Part shown: piece after piece, positions 45,680 to 53,745 of the stretch
Numbering within the stretch: the stretch's first letter is position 1
How the letters are laid out: each line of letters starts with the position of its first letter
Position numbers and translations under genes: made by a program
Notes under the pieces: generated by a model
The model's database searches: none
The model's input: the letters and a program-made list of their open reading frames with translations, nothing else
What the model was told of the DNA's origin: nothing
Source of the DNA: Streptococcus uberis
Lineage (GTDB): Bacteria; Bacillota; Bacilli; Lactobacillales; Streptococcaceae
Assembly (NCBI RefSeq): GCF_900475595.1
Contig: NZ_LS483397.1
Location: 591,001-655,000, forward strand
Reading direction: 5' to 3'
DNA length: 64,000 bases

Positions 45680-47596
45680 ATGTCACAGTATTTTAGTCTT
45701 TTAAAAGAGAAATTTCCTACGAAATCCTCCCTCCTTACGGAAATGATAAATTTAGATGCCATTTGTCATTTACCAAAAGGGACGGAGTATTTTTTAAGTG
45801 ATTTACATGGAGAATACCAAGCTTTTGACTATTTACTTAGAAATGCTTCAGGTTCAATCAAGAAGAAATTGCAAGAATGTTTTCCTGAAAAAGCTTCTGA
45901 AGACATTGACAAACTGTGTCAGTATATTTATTATCCTTCTGAAAAAATTGCTGCCCAGCAAGAAACTCTAGGAGAAAAGGCTCTCCAAGAAGAATTGTCT
46001 TTCTATCTTCCAGATCTCATTCAGTTTGTTAAATACACGGGGAGTAAATACACCCGTTCGAAAGTTCGAAAAATGTTACCGGCTGATTATGCCTATATTA
46101 TGGAGGAACTATTGACTGAGGAGCAGCCTGATAAGAATAAACATTTTTATTATCAAGCTATTCTTGCCAAAGTCATTGAATTGGAGCAATTAGACAATCT
46201 TTTTGTCGCTTTTGCTCAGCTGATACAAAAGCTTTCAATTGATCATTTGCATATTGTTGGTGATATTTTTGACCGTGGGAAATACCCTGACTTCATTTTA
46301 GAGAAATTAAGATCCTTTCGAAATATTGATATCCAATGGGGAAACCATGACATCACTTGGATTGGGGCTATTTCTGGTTCCTATATTTGTATGATTAATG
46401 TGATTAGAATTGCCGCGCGCTATAATAGCATTGATTTAATTGAAGACCGTTATGGTATTAATTTGCGTCGACTCATAGAATATAGCCAAAGTCATTTTCA
46501 AGAAGAAGATGTTTTTAATCCCATTTTGGATGGAGAGGAAATTGCTGATAGTGAAAGAATGGTTTTGAATCAATTGCAACAAGCGACAGCACTCCTGCAA
46601 TTTAAATTGGAGCATCAATTGATTAAAAGACGGCCTTGTTTTGGGATGGAGGCTGGTCTTCTATTTTCAAAAATAGATACAGAAAATCAGACGATTACCA
46701 TTGGTGACATAACATACCCCTTACAATCATTTCCATTTGAGATGATGGATTGGGACAAACCCGACAGTTTAACAGAGGAAGAAGAAGCTCTTTTGAAAGG
46801 ATTAATGTATCGATTTCAGAATTCTACTCTCTTAAAAGAGCATGTTGACTTTTTGATTGAAAAAGGAGGCATGTATCATATTTCCAATAACCATCTCTTG
46901 TTTCATGGTTGTATGCCGATGCATTCAAATGGTGATTTTAAATCCATGGTTTTTGGAAAACAAGCTTATTCTGGCAGAGCTTTGCTTGATTTTTTTGAAG
47001 AGCAGGTTTTGGAGTCCTACAAGAATCCAGATAGTCATGAAGATTTTCAAACTGATATTTTCTGGTATCTGTGGTGTGGTGAAGTGTCCTCACTTTTTGG
47101 CAAAGATCGGATGACGACCTTTGAACGTTATTATATTGCAGATAAAAAGAGTCATGTGGAACATAAAAACCCCTACTATAAGTTAAGGGAAAATGAAGAA
47201 ATTTGTTTGAGGATTTTGGAAGAGTTTGGATTAGATAAGTCCGCCCATATTGTTAATGGTCATACGCCGGTTAAAGAAAAAGGTGGGGAGCTGCCCATCA
47301 AAGCCAATGGTCGAATGATCATTATTGATGGTGGTTTGGCCAAAGGCTATCAAAAAACAACTGGTATTGCTGGTTATACCTTGATTTCCAATTCCTATGG
47401 TTTGGAGTTGGTGGCCCATAAGCCCTTTTCATCTGTTCAAGATGTTCTTGAAGGAAAATGCGACATCATTTTTATCAAACGATTGGTTGAAATTGTCGAA
47501 AACCGGACACTGGTGAAAGAAACAGATAATGGTCAGTTGCTTTTAAAAGAAATTGCCGATCTGGAATACCTTTATCACCATTTTGATCAATTTTGA
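45680..47596 (+). CDS. fbp: Fructose-1,6-bisphosphatase, class III
   Basis: 638 residues from ATG at 45680 (MSQYFSLL); the earlier ATG at 45656 overlaps a CATAAT -10-like element. Class III (Firmicutes) motifs are clear: [19 protein letters not shown] (core [13 protein letters not shown] near 35), VGDIFDRG near 193, WGNHDI near 215 and [10 protein letters not shown] near 531. It dephosphorylates fructose-1,6-bisphosphate for gluconeogenesis. The start is less certain than the identity. Confidence 0.93.
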   Translation: MSQYFSLLKEKFPTKSSLLTEMINLDAICHLPKGTEYFLSDLHGEYQAFDYLLRNASGSIKKKLQECFPEKASEDIDKLCQYIYYPSEKIAAQQETLGEKALQEELSFYLPDLIQFVKYTGSKYTRSKVRKMLPADYAYIMEELLTEEQPDKNKHFYYQAILAKVIELEQLDNLFVAFAQLIQKLSIDHLHIVGDIFDRGKYPDFILEKLRSFRNIDIQWGNHDITWIGAISGSYICMINVIRIAARYNSIDLIEDRYGINLRRLIEYSQSHFQEEDVFNPILDGEEIADSERMVLNQLQQATALLQFKLEHQLIKRRPCFGMEAGLLFSKIDTENQTITIGDITYPLQSFPFEMMDWDKPDSLTEEEEALLKGLMYRFQNSTLLKEHVDFLIEKGGMYHISNNHLLFHGCMPMHSNGDFKSMVFGKQAYSGRALLDFFEEQVLESYKNPDSHEDFQTDIFWYLWCGEVSSLFGKDRMTTFERYYIADKKSHVEHKNPYYKLRENEEICLRILEEFGLDKSAHIVNGHTPVKEKGGELPIKANGRMIIIDGGLAKGYQKTTGIAGYTLISNSYGLELVAHKPFSSVQDVLEGKCDIIFIKRLVEIVENRTLVKETDNGQLLLKEIADLEYLYHHFDQF

Positions 47597-47661
47597 TGTC
47601 TTTTAGAAAAACTTTTTGTTACTACAATTTAATAATTGTTACAAGAAGTAATTCCTTAGTC

Positions 47662-47699
47662 TTGAAGTCTTTATATTTTTCATTTATGATAGTAACATG
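47662..47699 (+). promoter_or_regulatory. Promoter abutting queG (leaderless)
   Basis: TTGAAG (47662-47667), an exact 17-base spacer, TATGAT (47685-47690), six bases, ATG at 47697. The predicted +1 is the A of the ATG, and there is no Shine-Dalgarno sequence. This is the clearest leaderless case. Confidence 0.75.
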
Positions 47700-48815
47700 G
47701 ACATTAAGGCAGAAATTATAAGATTAGCCCATGAGATAGGCATTTCAAAAATTGGTTTTACAACAGCAGACGATTTTTCCTATTTGGAAAAATCGTTGCG
47801 TTTAGCGGTCGAAGAAGGTCGTAACTCAGGTTTTGAACACAAAGTGATTGAGGAGCGCATTCAACCCAAGCTTTCACTGTCATCAGCTAAAACCATTATT
47901 TCCATTGCAGTAGCCTATCCACATAAATTACCCATTAGTCCTCAAAAAACCGCCTTTAAACGAGGGAAAATTACTCCTAATTCTTGGGGGAATGATTACC
48001 ACCATGTTTTGCAAGAGAAAATGCAACAACTGGCTGAGGGAATAGAGATATTAACCCAAGATTTTGAATACAAAGGCATGGTTGATACGGGTGCTTTGGT
48101 GGACACTGCCGTAGCAAGGCGAGCCGGCATCGGATTTATTGGAAAAAATGGTCTGGTAATCTCTAAAGAATTTGGTTCCTACATGTACCTAGGAGAATTA
48201 ATTACCAATCTGGAAATCGAGCCTGATCAACCAGTAGATTATGATTGCGGAGATTGTAGGCGCTGTTTAGATGCTTGTCCAACCTCTTGCTTGATTGGTG
48301 ATGGCACCATGAATGCCAAACGGTGTTTGTCCTTTCAAACGCAAGATAAAGGCATGATGGATTTAGAATTCCGAAAAAAAATAAAAACGGTGATCTATGG
48401 TTGTGACATTTGTCAGATTTGTTGCCCTTATAATAAGGGCATTTCAAATCCTCTGGCAAGTGCCATTGATCCTGATTTGGCTATGCCAGAATTGATTCCG
48501 TTTTTAGAATTGTCCAATAAAAGTTTTAAGGAAAAATTTGGTCACATAGCGGCTGCTTGGCGTGGGAAAAATATTTTGCAACGAAATGCTATTATAGCAT
48601 TGGCAAATGGCCATGATCGAACTGCTATTGTTAAGTTGATGGAAATTATTGATAAGAATAATAATCCCATTCATACAGCGACAGCCATCTGGGCACTTGG
48701 TGAAATTGTCAAAAAACCTGATCAAGCCATGCTTGATTTTGTGCTCAGCATTAAGCCAAAGGAAGATGAGAGTCAAAAAGAATTGGAATTACTTTTGGCA
48801 AAATGGCAATTATAA
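47697..48815 (+). CDS. queG: Epoxyqueuosine reductase QueG
   Basis: 372 residues. Two ferredoxin-like 4Fe-4S motifs are present: CGDCRRCLDACPTSCL (about 183-198) and CDICQICCPYNKG (about 238-250). An N-terminal cobalamin-binding reductase domain precedes them and a HEAT-like C-terminus (AIIALANGHDRTAI) follows. It performs the last step of queuosine synthesis on tRNA (GUN anticodons). It needs cobalamin, which may connect to the ECF/DUF4430 genes. Confidence 0.93.
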   Translation: MDIKAEIIRLAHEIGISKIGFTTADDFSYLEKSLRLAVEEGRNSGFEHKVIEERIQPKLSLSSAKTIISIAVAYPHKLPISPQKTAFKRGKITPNSWGNDYHHVLQEKMQQLAEGIEILTQDFEYKGMVDTGALVDTAVARRAGIGFIGKNGLVISKEFGSYMYLGELITNLEIEPDQPVDYDCGDCRRCLDACPTSCLIGDGTMNAKRCLSFQTQDKGMMDLEFRKKIKTVIYGCDICQICCPYNKGISNPLASAIDPDLAMPELIPFLELSNKSFKEKFGHIAAAWRGKNILQRNAIIALANGHDRTAIVKLMEIIDKNNNPIHTATAIWALGEIVKKPDQAMLDFVLSIKPKEDESQKELELLLAKWQL

Positions 48816-48863
48816 AGGCAATGTGATAAAATAGGAAAGATTAAAGGATGAAGAGGTAAGTTC

Positions 48864-49965
48864 ATGGAAGTGGCAGAAATTCGCCAAAAAATAGTAGAAA
48901 ATAAAGAGAAGTTGACTAGCTTCAGGAGGTCTCTTTGACTTAGATGGTCTTGAAGAAGAGATTGCGCTTTTAGAAAATAAGATGACGGAGCCAGATTTTT
49001 GGAATGACAATATTGCGGCTCAAAAAACGTCTCAAGAACTCAATACGCTTAAATCAACTTTTGAAACCTTCCACGATATGCTAGAGTTGTCGGATGAAAC
49101 AGAACTCTATTTGGAAATGTTAGCTGAAGATGAGTCAATAAAAGAAGAGTTAGAAGAAGCCCTTGTCAAGTTAGAACAGATTTTATCCCAGTATGAGATG
49201 ACCTTGCTCCTTTCGGAGCCTTATGATCATAACAACGCTATTTTGGAAATTCACCCTGGCTCAGGGGGTACGGAGGCTCAGGACTGGGCTGATATGCTTT
49301 TTCGAATGTATACGCGTTTTGGAAATGCCAAAGGATTCAAGGTTGAAACCTTGGATTACCAAGCGGGTGATGAAGCGGGTATTAAGTCTGTGACCTTATC
49401 ATTTGAAGGACCAAATGCATATGGTTTTTTAAAATCAGAAATGGGCGTTCACCGTCTGGTTCGTATTTCGCCTTTTGATTCAGCTAAACGTCGGCATACC
49501 TCTTTTACATCAGTGGAAGTTATGCCAGAATTAGATGATACTATTGAGGTTGATATTCGAGATGATGATATTAAAATGGATACCTTCCGATCAGGTGGTG
49601 CAGGTGGACAAAATGTCAACAAGGTATCAACAGGTGTTCGTTTAACACATATTCCAACTGGGATTGTTGTTGCTTCTACAGTTGATAGAACCCAATATGG
49701 TAACCGTGATCGTGCCATGAAAATGTTACAAGCCAAGCTGTATCAACTAGAACAAGAGAAAAAAGCTGAAGAAGTTAACGCATTGAAAGGTGATAAAAAA
49801 GAAATCACTTGGGGAAGTCAGATTCGCTCTTATGTCTTTACACCATACACGATGGTAAAAGACCACCGTACTAATTTTGAGGTGGCCCAAGTGGACAAAG
49901 TCATGGATGGGGAAATTGATGGTTTCATTGATGCTTATCTTAAATGGCGAATGGGTGATGACTAA
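48864..49965 (+). CDS. prfB: Peptide chain release factor 2, programmed +1 frameshift
   Basis: The ATG at 48864 opens a 24-codon frame ending in CTT TGA (48933-48938). An AGGAGG six bases before the slip site and the CTTTGAC heptamer give the classical RF2 autoregulatory +1 shift. Translation resumes at GAC 48937 and ends at 49965, for 366 residues. The SPF tripeptide (RISPFDS) for UGA recognition and the catalytic GGQ ([12 protein letters not shown]) are present. GAAGAGG precedes the ATG. Confidence 0.97.
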
Positions 49966-50011
49966 GTCTCGACTTCCATTAGAATGAAAATGAATAAGAA
50001 AGAAGAACAAA

Positions 50012-50704
50012 ATGGCATTAATTGAAATGAAAGGTGTTACCAAAAAATACCGTCGATCAACAACAGCCTTGAGAGATATCAATTTTACAGTCAATCAAGG
50101 AGAATTTGTCTATTTGGTTGGTCCGTCAGGAGCTGGTAAATCAAGTTTGATTAAATTACTTTATCGCGAGGAACAAGTAACATCAGGTTCACTATTTGTT
50201 GGTGAATTTAATTTAACAAAACTTAAAGGAAAACATGTTCCTATTTTACGCCGTAATATTGGTGTTGTTTTCCAAGATTATAAATTACTTCCAAAGAAAA
50301 CGGTTTTTGAAAATGTAGCTTATGCTATGGAAGTTATTGGTGAGAAACGTCGTCATATCAAAAAACGTGTGCCTGAGGTTTTGGAACTAGTTGGCTTAAA
50401 ACATAAAATGAGATCATTCCCAGATCAGCTTTCGGGTGGTGAGCAACAACGTGTGGCCATTGCTAGAGCGATTGTCAATAATCCAAAACTATTAATTGCT
50501 GATGAGCCAACAGGAAATTTAGATCCTGAAATTTCATGGGAAATTATGCAGTTATTAGAAAGAATTAATGTTCAAGGGACAACCATTTTAATGGCAACAC
50601 ATAATAGTCATATCGTTAACTCTCTACGTCATCGAGTGATTGCTATTGAAGACGGACGTATTGTCCGTGATGAAGAGGAAGGAGAGTACGGTTACGATGA
50701 TTAG
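50012..50704 (+). CDS. ftsE: Cell division ATP-binding protein FtsE
   Basis: 230 residues. Walker A GPSGAGKSS (about 36-44), signature LSGGEQQR (about 137-144), Walker B LLIADEPTGNLD (about 157-168). FtsE with FtsX activates peptidoglycan hydrolases (PcsB in streptococci) at the septum. It overlaps ftsX by 8 bp, and prfB is just upstream as is usual in streptococci. The ribosome binding site AGAAAGAAG is weak. Confidence 0.97.
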   Translation: MALIEMKGVTKKYRRSTTALRDINFTVNQGEFVYLVGPSGAGKSSLIKLLYREEQVTSGSLFVGEFNLTKLKGKHVPILRRNIGVVFQDYKLLPKKTVFENVAYAMEVIGEKRRHIKKRVPEVLELVGLKHKMRSFPDQLSGGEQQRVAIARAIVNNPKLLIADEPTGNLDPEISWEIMQLLERINVQGTTILMATHNSHIVNSLRHRVIAIEDGRIVRDEEEGEYGYDD

Positions 50705-51626
50705 AAATTTTTTCCGTCATATTTGGGAATCTATTAAGAATCTCAAACGAAATATTTGGATGACAATTGCGGCAGTAAGTTCGGTTGCGATTACCTTAAC
50801 ATTAGTTGGTATTTTTGCAGCAACTTTATTAAATATTGACCGTGTTGCATCTGGTGTACAAAATAATATTCGAATCAATACCTATCTACCCGTTGACTCG
50901 ACTGATACTGCGAAAGTGGTTCAGACAGTTGAAGGTAAACAAGTTGATAACGAAAAATACCATAAGATATACGATAATATTAAAAAAATCAAGGGAGTTG
51001 ATAAAATCATCTTTTCAAGTAAAGATGAGCAGTTGAAAAAACTCCAAGATACTATGGGAGATGTCTGGAAAATGTACGACCAAGACACCAACCCTTTACA
51101 AGATATTTATATTGTTGAAACAGAAGAGCCGTCTCAGGTCAAACAAGTTAGCAAAGCCATTAAATCGCTTGATGGTGTTGAAGATGTCGACTACGGAGGT
51201 ATAAATTCCGATAAGCTCTTTAAATTCTCATCATTTATTAAGACATGGGGATTAGCAGGTACAGGTCTATTACTCTTAGTTGCGGTGTTCTTGATTTCCA
51301 ATACCATTCGAATGACCATTATGAGTCGTCAAAGAGATATTGAAATCATGCGATTGGTAGGAGCAAAAAATTCTTATATTCGTGGTCCTTTCTTCTTTGA
51401 AGGCGCTTGGGTTGGTTTCTTAGGTGCTATCATCCCTTCTTTAATTATTTATTATCTTTATGAGTATGCTTACCGTCAATTTACCCCACAATTACAATTA
51501 AATGGTTTATCCATGTATCCAGTTAACTATTATTTGTATATATTAATTGCTGTATTATTTATTATTGGTATTATCATTGGTTCGTTGGGGTCAGTTTTAT
51601 CCATGAGACGGTATTTGAAGTTTTAA
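50697..51626 (+). CDS. ftsX: Cell division membrane protein FtsX
   Basis: 309 residues from ATG at 50697 (MIRNFFRH), with GAAGGAGAG upstream inside ftsE. There are four membrane helices: one near 22-44, a large extracellular loop (about 45-175), then three C-terminal helices. The loop contacts PcsB-type hydrolases in streptococci. It is followed by the tandem structured repeats. Confidence 0.96.
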   Translation: MIRNFFRHIWESIKNLKRNIWMTIAAVSSVAITLTLVGIFAATLLNIDRVASGVQNNIRINTYLPVDSTDTAKVVQTVEGKQVDNEKYHKIYDNIKKIKGVDKIIFSSKDEQLKKLQDTMGDVWKMYDQDTNPLQDIYIVETEEPSQVKQVSKAIKSLDGVEDVDYGGINSDKLFKFSSFIKTWGLAGTGLLLLVAVFLISNTIRMTIMSRQRDIEIMRLVGAKNSYIRGPFFFEGAWVGFLGAIIPSLIIYYLYEYAYRQFTPQLQLNGLSMYPVNYYLYILIAVLFIIGIIIGSLGSVLSMRRYLKF

Positions 51627-51628
51627 CT

Positions 51629-51751
51629 TAGCAAGTTTATCTAATGATTGAAAATCATTGATAAACTACGGAAGCCGCTATGAGCGGTCTTCCTAGCTAA
51701 CTTACTAAGTCCGTTTTCAAAATAATATCGATTTTGAAAACTCCCTGTCGT
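51629..51751 (+). ncRNA. Structured repeat copy A (candidate small RNA)
   Basis: About 123 nt folding into three successive hairpins. H1: GTTTATC-T-AATGATT / AATCATT-GATAAAC (14 bp, one bulge). H2: GGAAGCCGCT / AGCGG-T-CTTCC (10 bp, one bulge). H3: 11 bp GTTTTCAAAAT / ATTTTGAAAAC with an AATATCG loop (51713-51741). A near copy lies 208 bases downstream, and a terminator follows. No family recognised. It could be a 3' element of the ftsX mRNA or a separate RNA. Confidence 0.6.
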
Positions 51752-51776
51752 AACTGTAAGAAATAGGGTGATTACA

Positions 51777-51816
51777 AAAAAGAGGATTTCTAAGTTTATT
51801 AGAATTCCTCTTTTAT
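51777..51816 (+). terminator. Terminator after repeat A
   Basis: A 16-bp stem (51777-51792 / 51799-51814) with a loop of about 6 bases and T-rich 3' arm. It also terminates prfB-ftsE-ftsX read-through. Confidence 0.85.
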
Positions 51817-51836
51817 GATGTCAATTCTTAATCGTA

Positions 51837-51960
51837 TAGCAAATTTATCTAATGATTGAAAATCATTGATAAACTACGGACTCCGCTATAAGGCGGTAAT
51901 CCTAGCTCACTTACTAAGTTGCCAAACCAAATGGAATCGATTTGGCTTGTCAACTGTCGT
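51837..51960 (+). ncRNA. Structured repeat copy B (candidate small RNA)
   Basis: About 124 nt. The first 44 bases match copy A with one difference. H2 and H3 keep their positions but differ in sequence: H3 is TTGCCAAACCAAAT / ATTTGGCTTGTCAA, pairing with two mismatches where copy A has an unrelated but complementary pair of arms. The ATCG in the H3 loop, CCTAGCT, ACTTACTAAGT and CTGTCGT are conserved single-stranded blocks. Stem covariation against conserved loops argues for selected RNA structure. Confidence 0.62.
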
Positions 51961-51969
51961 TGTTGTTTT

Positions 51970-52000
51970 AGAAGAGACTAGAGGGTCTTTTCTTTTTTTT
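51970..52000 (+). terminator. Terminator after repeat B
   Basis: A 9-bp stem (51970-51978 / 51985-51993, one wobble), TAGAGG loop, then eight T. It is 9 bases after repeat B, so the transcript would end here. Confidence 0.85.
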
Positions 52001-52040
52001 AGAGTATTCTATAGCTTAAATCGTTTGAATTTTATAGATA

Positions 52041-52074
52041 AAAGAGAAGACAATGGCATTGTCTTCTCTTTGCT
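52041..52074. terminator. Terminator of the MBL-fold gene
   Basis: A 13-bp perfect stem AAGAGAAGACAAT / ATTGTCTTCTCTT with a GGC loop, at the 3' end of the minus-strand MBL gene. Confidence 0.85.
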
Positions 52075-52710
52075 TTATTTTAGGAAAGGATTCACATTTT
52101 TCTCGTGTCCGATGCTTGTTTTTTGTCCATGTCCTGGGTAAACAGTGAAAGGATTTGGCAAGGTGAAAAGTTGATTCTTAATGGAATCTATTAGTTGTTG
52201 GTAATTGCCTGTTGGTAGGTCATACCTTCCGATGCTTTCTTTAAAGAGGGCATCACCGGAGAAAATGACTTCTTCTTTATTAAAAATGATGGAAACACCA
52301 CCAATGGAGTGCCCTGGTGTTTCTCTAACAGCAAAGGTAAAACCTCCAATATGATAGTCTTTCTGATATTGAAACAGATTTTCAGCAGGAGTAGTGATGA
52401 TATCTGGAATATCATTGTGTCTGATATGTCCCGAGAGATTATCCTTAGGGCTATACAACCAAGATGCTTCTTTGCTAGAAACATAGACAGGTGGATTTTC
52501 AAATGTTTTTCGAACAAGGTCTAGGCTCATGATATGGTCATAATGCGTATGTGTTAATAAGATCGCAGAAACAGGTTTCTTTTCGTCTTGAATCGTTTTT
52601 AAGATTTTCTTTGCATTGCTTCCTGGATCGATAACAATGACAGATTCCTGATTAACAAGAATATAAGTATTTTCGCTGGCAATATCATTTAAAATAGTTA
52701 TTATTTTCAT
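52075..52710 (-). CDS. MBL-fold hydrolase (glyoxalase II-like)
   Basis: 211 residues from ATG at 52710 (MKIITIL). The metallo-beta-lactamase motif is THTHYDH (about 61-67), with PGHSIGG near 132, FSGDALF near 150 and YPGHG near 193. The set fits YcbL/GloB-like thioester hydrolases. The ribosome binding site is weak (CGAAG). Monocistronic. Confidence 0.88.
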   Translation of the reverse strand: MKIITILNDIASENTYILVNQESVIVIDPGSNAKKILKTIQDEKKPVSAILLTHTHYDHIMSLDLVRKTFENPPVYVSSKEASWLYSPKDNLSGHIRHNDIPDIITTPAENLFQYQKDYHIGGFTFAVRETPGHSIGGVSIIFNKEEVIFSGDALFKESIGRYDLPTGNYQQLIDSIKNQLFTLPNPFTVYPGHGQKTSIGHEKNVNPFLK

Positions 52711-52778
52711 AGCTTCGAAATAAAAATTCTTTCTAGAATCCACACATGAATGAGATTGTGACGATTCAAATTGGTTTA

Positions 52779-53588
52779 TTAATTAAAGAGATGTTTTAAA
52801 AAATTAGGAAAATAGCTTGCCCAGACACTTTCCGTGTGGTGTGCATTTGCAATAATATGAAAGTCTATTTGGTCAATTGGTAGACCTTGTTTAATCAGGA
52901 GGTTGTAATAATTTAAACTATTAGTAATATACAATTGATTTTTTTCAGAACCGCCCCTTTCTCCAACAGGGTCTCCTTCATTGGTACCAACTTGGATAAA
53001 AACAGATATATCCTGAGGCAAGGGATGATGACTACAAAATTCTAAAAATGCTTCTTCATTAATCCAAGATGCCATTGAAAAAATACCGATACCTCCAAAG
53101 ACATTTGGGTATGCACTAGCCATGTACGCAGTAATTAGCCCCCCCATTGAAGAACCTGCTAAAAATGTATTTTTGACATCTGCTTTAGTTCGGTAATGCT
53201 CATCAATAAATGGTTTGAGCTGATTGATGAACCATTGAGCATATGCTTTCCCATCACCTTTATAACTTGGATGGTTAAGATGCAAGACATTCTTTACCGG
53301 CCATGGTGCATATTCAGGGACCCGAAAGGCTTCTGCATGATCAATGCCTACAACTATCATTGGAGGAAAATCAGGGTTTGTTAAACTATCGATAACTCCC
53401 CAGGACTTTCCTGAATAGGATTCATGATCGAAAAAAAGATTTTGTCCATCATGCATATAAAGAACAGGGTAGTTAGCATGTGGTTGGTCGTGATACTCTG
53501 TGGGTAAAAGTACTCTGATACGACGTTTTTCATCAGCATAGGGCAATGCTAAAAAGTGTGTTTCTATCAAAAGATTTTGACCTTTCAT
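52779..53588 (-). CDS. Alpha/beta-hydrolase esterase (EsteraseD/YbbA-type)
   Basis: 269 residues. The nucleophile elbow GSSMGG lies near 144-149, the oxyanion region YMHDGQN near 44-50, and the catalytic histidine is probably in NAHHTES near 250. The family includes S-formylglutathione hydrolase-like and siderophore or acyl esterases; substrate unknown. AAAGGAAAAGGA precedes the ATG. Confidence 0.85.
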   Translation of the reverse strand: MKGQNLLIETHFLALPYADEKRRIRVLLPTEYHDQPHANYPVLYMHDGQNLFFDHESYSGKSWGVIDSLTNPDFPPMIVVGIDHAEAFRVPEYAPWPVKNVLHLNHPSYKGDGKAYAQWFINQLKPFIDEHYRTKADVKNTFLAGSSMGGLITAYMASAYPNVFGGIGIFSMASWINEEAFLEFCSHHPLPQDISVFIQVGTNEGDPVGERGGSEKNQLYITNSLNYYNLLIKQGLPIDQIDFHIIANAHHTESVWASYFPNFLKHLFN

Positions 53589-53724
53589 TTCTAACCAATC
53601 CTTTTCCTTTTATCAGCAACATTATAACATGTTCAAGAGAATATTGGTAACATCTTAGGAAGTGAATTTTGAGGAAAGAGTAACTTTTTAAGGCGTTCCA
53701 AGGAAATCATTGTCTATCAAAAAA

Positions 53725-53745
53725 TGGTATAATATTGTTACTATG
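53725..53745 (+). promoter_or_regulatory. Extended -10 promoter abutting dinG (leaderless)
   Basis: TGG-TATAAT (53725-53733) predicts a transcript start near 53740, three bases before the ATG at 53743. There is no Shine-Dalgarno sequence. An upstream in-frame start at 53710 would precede the promoter. Confidence 0.7.

Larger units (their letters stand above)
51627..52074 (+). other. 448-base intergenic region holding two structured repeats and three terminators
   Basis: No convincing coding sequence. A 91-codon open frame at 51866-52141 crosses repeat B and a terminator, has no ribosome binding site, and is rejected. The region contains repeat A, a terminator, repeat B, a terminator and then the bidirectional terminator of the MBL gene. 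Confidence 0.8.

Noticed and set aside
51866..52141. 91-codon plus-strand open frame across repeat B
   Set aside because: No ribosome binding site, spans hairpins and two terminators, overlaps the end of the MBL gene on the other strand.
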